Shown here: piece after piece, positions 6,271-8,675 of the stretch
How the letters are laid out: each line of letters opens with the position of its first letter
Position numbering within the stretch: the first letter of the stretch is position 1
DNA from: Nostoc cf. edaphicum LEGE 07299
GTDB taxonomy: Bacteria; Cyanobacteriota; Cyanobacteriia; Cyanobacteriales; Nostocaceae
Reading direction: 5' to 3'
NCBI RefSeq assembly: GCF_015207245.1
Contig: NZ_JADEXF010000088.1
Coordinates: 1-8,675 of the forward strand
Length of the DNA stretch: 8,675 bases
The notes under the pieces: model-generated
Seen by the model: the letters and a program-made list of their open reading frames with translations, nothing else
What the model was told of the DNA's origin: nothing
The model's database searches: none
Position numbers and translations under genes: made by a program

Positions 6271-6841
6271 ACAATTCAAAATCACCAAATTTCTGGTGCC
6301 TGTGCGTCTTGGTGAGTGGGTGCAAAAAATAGTTATTTTGGCTTGTTTATTGCTGTTGGTGAGTTGCCAAGGTAAAAACCAGCTGCCAAACAATGAAGCC
6401 CAGGTGAAAGTAGCGCGGGTAGTTAGTGGGCAAAGTTTGGAAGTTTTGGGCATGGCTGAACAACCAAATTTGATTTCCCAAGTGCGGTTAGTGGGTGTTG
6501 ATGCACCAGATTTGCGACAGCGCCCTTGGGGGGAGGCAGCAAAAGAACAGTTAGAGAATCTAATTGGTGGTGTAGAACAATCGGTAACACTGGAGTTTGA
6601 TTTAGAAGCAAAAGACAAAATTGGGCGAACTCTAGCTTATGTGTGGAAAAATAAGGTGTTATTGAATGAAGAATTAGTCAAACAAGGAAATGCAATGTTT
6701 GTGGGGCGATCGCCTAACCATAAGTATGACCTGCGTTTAGAACGTGCCCAACAATGGGCTAGACTCATGGGGCAAGGAATTTGGAGTCCAGAAAAGCCCA
6801 TGCGCCTCACTCCCGCCGAGTTTCGCCGCCAAAATTTTTAA
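6260..6841 (+). CDS. Lipoprotein with degenerate thermonuclease (SNase-like) domain
   Basis: A 193-residue protein. A hydrophobic segment (VQKIVILACLLLLVSC) ends in lipobox LVSC, giving lipidation at C36 and probable anchoring on the outer face of the plasma membrane. Residues about 48-178 form a staphylococcal-nuclease-like OB fold: VRLVGVDAPD (75-84), then DKIGRTLAYVW (119-129) and LNEELVKQG (135-143). Arginines R76 and R123 and D81 match catalytic R35, R87 and calcium-binding D40 of SNase. The usual DGDT is SGQS (57-60), losing the D21 equivalent, and the catalytic glutamate of D-x-P-E is D84. Nuclease activity is therefore doubtful. The ATG overlaps the ferredoxin end; an in-frame GTG at 6320 would give a more ordinary short lipoprotein signal and has GGTGAG just upstream, so the true start could be there. 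Confidence 0.85.
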   Translation: MKNKQFKITKFLVPVRLGEWVQKIVILACLLLLVSCQGKNQLPNNEAQVKVARVVSGQSLEVLGMAEQPNLISQVRLVGVDAPDLRQRPWGEAAKEQLENLIGGVEQSVTLEFDLEAKDKIGRTLAYVWKNKVLLNEELVKQGNAMFVGRSPNHKYDLRLERAQQWARLMGQGIWSPEKPMRLTPAEFRRQNF

Positions 6842-6843
6842 TT

Positions 6844-6864
6844 AGTGCTGAGTGCTGAGTGCTG
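6844..6864. repeat. Heptanucleotide tandem repeat (AGTGCTG)3
   Basis: Three perfect AGTGCTG units start two bases after the nuclease-like gene stop codon and run into a GA-rich stretch. This is a further heptamer family in the same spacer as the TGACAAA-type array at 6906-6968. Confidence 0.8.
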
Positions 6865-6905
6865 AGGGGGAGAGTGGAGGAGTGAAGTAGAAGAATTAAT
6901 AACCA

Positions 6906-6968
6906 ATGACAAATGACAAATGACAAATGACCAATGACAAATGACCAATGACAAATGACAAATGACAA
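6906..6968. repeat. Heptanucleotide tandem repeat (ATGACAA)9 covering a start codon
   Basis: Nine units of ATGACAA or ATGACCA run without a break (ATGACCA at 6927 and 6941, ATGACAA elsewhere). This is the reverse complement of the TTGGTCA/TTTGTCA family seen at 2161-2195. Each unit carries an ATG; the ninth, at 6962, is the start codon of the phosphatase gene. ATGs at 6906 to 6948 each reach a TGA after five codons (MTNDK or MTNDQ), and the one at 6955 reads 29 codons out of frame. No Shine-Dalgarno is present in the array. Confidence 0.92.
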
Positions 6969-7774
6969 ATCTACAAATTTTTCTAGATATTGCTACAGAA
7001 GCAGCCTTAGCTGCTGGTGCTATTTTGCAAGGTTACTTGGGTAAGTTAGAAGACGCAATTATTGAAAAAGGACGCCCTGGTGATTTAGTCACGGCTGCTG
7101 ATAAAGCCTCAGAGGAATTGATTTTAGAAATTTTGCGTCGCCACTTTCCCCAGCACTCGATCCTCGCTGAAGAATCAGGGAAATTAGGTAATCAACAGAA
7201 TGAGTACCTCTGGGCAATAGATCCTCTCGATGGCACAACCAACTACGCTCATCAATACCCATTTTTCGCCGTTTCCATCGGGCTGTTAATTAATGGCGTT
7301 CCCCAAGTTGGTGTAATTTATGACCCCTTTCACAATGAGCTATTCCGTGCTGCTGCTGGCTTCGGGGCAACGCGTAACCGTCAACCCATCAAGGTTTCGG
7401 TAACATCTGAACTGAGTAAAAGTCTACTAGTAACGGGATTTGCCTACGATCGCCGCGAAACCTCTGATAACAACTACGCAGAATTTAGTCACCTCACCCA
7501 TCTTACCCAAGGAGTTAGACGTAGCGGTTCGGCATCGCTAGATTTGGCTTATGTTGCCTGTGGACGTGTCGATGGTTACTGGGAACGGGGACTTTCTCCT
7601 TGGGATATTGCCGCCGGGATAATTTTGGTACAAGAAGCCGGGGGCAAAATCACCGCCTACGATGGCACTGCTGTCAAAATTGAGTCTGGTAGAATTCTTG
7701 CCACAAATAGTTATATTCACGACTCCCTCAGTAACGAACTTTTACGGGTTCCACCACTGTCAGCTTGGGTGTAG
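6962..7774 (+). CDS. Inositol monophosphatase family protein (SuhB-like)
   Basis: A 270-residue cytosolic metal-dependent phosphatase of normal family length. Metal-ligand motifs are all present: ILAEESG with E70, AIDPLDGTTNY with D87 and D90, and SPWDIAAG with D215. VTAAD (43-47) marks the first conserved segment. Members hydrolyse inositol-1-phosphate or related sugar phosphates such as histidinol phosphate or fructose-1,6-bisphosphate; the substrate cannot be told from sequence. The start at 6962 is supported by an in-frame TGA six bases upstream (6956-6958) and by the first helix (LQIFLDIATEAALAAGAIL) beginning almost at once. The first three codons (ATG ACA AAT) are supplied by the heptamer array. 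The next gene follows after 74 bases in the same direction. Confidence 0.94.
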   Translation: MTNLQIFLDIATEAALAAGAILQGYLGKLEDAIIEKGRPGDLVTAADKASEELILEILRRHFPQHSILAEESGKLGNQQNEYLWAIDPLDGTTNYAHQYPFFAVSIGLLINGVPQVGVIYDPFHNELFRAAAGFGATRNRQPIKVSVTSELSKSLLVTGFAYDRRETSDNNYAEFSHLTHLTQGVRRSGSASLDLAYVACGRVDGYWERGLSPWDIAAGIILVQEAGGKITAYDGTAVKIESGRILATNSYIHDSLSNELLRVPPLSAWV

Positions 7775-7848
7775 CAGATGGGGGCTTTCTCTACGACTTT
7801 GGGTACACTAAAAGCAATCTAACTGCTCCTTTGGTGCAAAAACTCTAT

Positions 7849-8675
7849 ATGTCTTTCAAAATAGATCGTGGACTATTTAAATATGATTTCATAGATCATC
7901 ACGCAGTGCTGTGCGTTCCAGTTGATGCCGATGTTAAAGAGATTCGCAAACGCTATCTCCAAGTCGCCCGTCGTTTGCACCCAGACAGTAGTCTTACTGA
8001 AACTGCTGCTCAAAAACATCTCGGTAACGAATTGTTATCAAAGCTGGTTAACCCGGCTTACGAAAAACTCTCTGGCGATCGCACTCGCACGGAATATATT
8101 CTAATTTTGTCGCAAATTGGCAAACGTCTAGTACAGGAATCGACTTCGGTAACTCTAAACACCGACTTGGCTAAACAGTTAGTTGAGGCAGGTAATATCG
8201 ATCATTTTTATAAAACTGCGATCGCAAAACTAGCCCAAACCCAATATGATTCTTTAGAACAAGCGCTGCAAGTGATTGCCCAAGCTAGTGAGTTGAATTT
8301 AGTGTATTTAATGCGGAGTGCGGGTAAAGCATCCGCCGCACCGCCATCTGCTCAACCCAAAGTCCAATCAGGTACACCTCAGCCAAATACACCAAAAAAT
8401 ACACCACCAACACCAGCCCCACCAAAAGAAGACTTGATTGTAGAACAGTATATTCGTCGCGCTCAATCTTTGATTGACAAAAACCAATTTGCCCCAGCCA
8501 AAGTAGAGTTGCAAGAGGCCCTGAAGCTAGAACCAAAAAATAGTCGTTGTCATAGCTTAATTGCAATGGTGTATTTGAAGCAAAATCAGCTAAAAATGGC
8601 CAAAATCCACTTTGACAACGCTCTAAAATTAGATCCCGGTGACGAAACGGCTCTGCAATGGAAAACTAAAATAGA
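7849..8675 (+). CDS. J-domain protein with C-terminal TPR repeats, 3' end missing
   Basis: The frame runs 275 codons from ATG 7849 to the window edge with no stop, so the C terminus is outside. Residues about 13-85 are a J domain: HHAVLCVPVDADVKEIRKRY, then the diagnostic HPD at 44-46, which stimulates DnaK ATPase. The usual glycine of the J-domain GV turn is C22. Residues about 162-193 are a Pro/Thr/Ala-rich linker (for example TPKNTPPTPAPPKED). From about 196 come TPR-like helices: YIRRAQSLIDKNQFAPAKVE and ALKLEPKNSRCHSLIAMVYL, ending ALKLDPGDETA. It lacks the G/F-rich and zinc-finger regions, so it is a type III co-chaperone, probably recruiting DnaK to a particular client. No Shine-Dalgarno; an in-frame GTG at 7834 is a weaker alternative start. 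Confidence 0.9.
   Translation, partial: MSFKIDRGLFKYDFIDHHAVLCVPVDADVKEIRKRYLQVARRLHPDSSLTETAAQKHLGNELLSKLVNPAYEKLSGDRTRTEYILILSQIGKRLVQESTSVTLNTDLAKQLVEAGNIDHFYKTAIAKLAQTQYDSLEQALQVIAQASELNLVYLMRSAGKASAAPPSAQPKVQSGTPQPNTPKNTPPTPAPPKEDLIVEQYIRRAQSLIDKNQFAPAKVELQEALKLEPKNSRCHSLIAMVYLKQNQLKMAKIHFDNALKLDPGDETALQWKTKI

Noticed and set aside
6256..6618. 120-codon open frame on the minus strand
   Set aside because: It lies antisense to the nuclease-like gene, lacks any recognisable motif, and the plus-strand frame has clear family motifs.
6906..6968. CRISPR-like array
   Set aside because: The units are 7 bases, tandem and without spacers, so this is a heptanucleotide repeat and not a CRISPR.
7922..8104. 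60-codon plus-strand open frame
   Set aside because: It is out of frame within the J-domain gene, whose frame carries HPD and runs open to the window edge.
8285..8566. 93-codon minus-strand open frame with hydrophobic stretches
   Set aside because: It is antisense to the J-domain/TPR gene; the hydrophobic look comes from the complement of Lys/Asn/Gln-rich codons.

Overview
The window looks like chromosomal DNA of a filamentous, heterocyst-forming cyanobacterium of the Nostoc/Anabaena type. The evidence is eight exact copies of the cyanobacterial octamer GCGATCGC (HIP1), heptanucleotide tandem repeats of the kind typical of heterocystous genomes (TTGGTCA-type in both orientations, CCCCATG-type, AGTGCTG-type), large hairpin repeats between genes, and a gene set (plant-type ferredoxin with a C-terminal extension, NifU-like scaffold, GH57 enzyme) usual for that group. 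No strain can be assigned from sequence alone.

Layout, left to right. The 3' end of a small ribbon-helix-helix-like gene (2-223) is followed by an AT-rich leader with a hairpin and a soluble PAS/GAF sensor histidine kinase (397-2160). Next is a 611-base gene-free stretch that is a patchwork of repeats: a heptamer array abutting the kinase stop, small hairpins, a CCCCATG array and a nested multi-stem hairpin (2648-2733). The NifU-like Fe-S scaffold nfu (2772-3008) and a 744-residue GH57 glycoside hydrolase (3087-5321) follow, separated only by a 32-bp-arm inverted repeat. Between the GH57 gene and the tRNA lies a 239-bp MITE-like element (5364-5602) with about 43-bp terminal inverted repeats, TA at both ends and a cloverleaf core. 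A tRNA-Ser(GGA) gene with a good sigma-70-type promoter is on the minus strand (5711-5795). Rightward again come an FdC2-like [2Fe-2S] ferredoxin (5902-6270) overlapping a lipoprotein with a degenerate staphylococcal-nuclease fold (6260-6841), an inositol-monophosphatase-family gene whose start codon lies inside a heptamer array (6962-7774), and the 5' part of a J-domain/TPR protein (7849 to the window end).

Apart from the tRNA gene all genes point right, but only the ferredoxin/nuclease pair (11-base overlap) and perhaps nfu/GH57 look cotranscribed. The genes are mostly unrelated housekeeping or accessory functions: signalling, Fe-S assembly, glucan metabolism, electron transfer, phosphate-ester hydrolysis and co-chaperone function. 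I found no convincing novel multi-gene system. The most interesting material is non-coding: the MITE-like element, the nested hairpin upstream of nfu, and the repeat array that supplies the start codon of the phosphatase gene.
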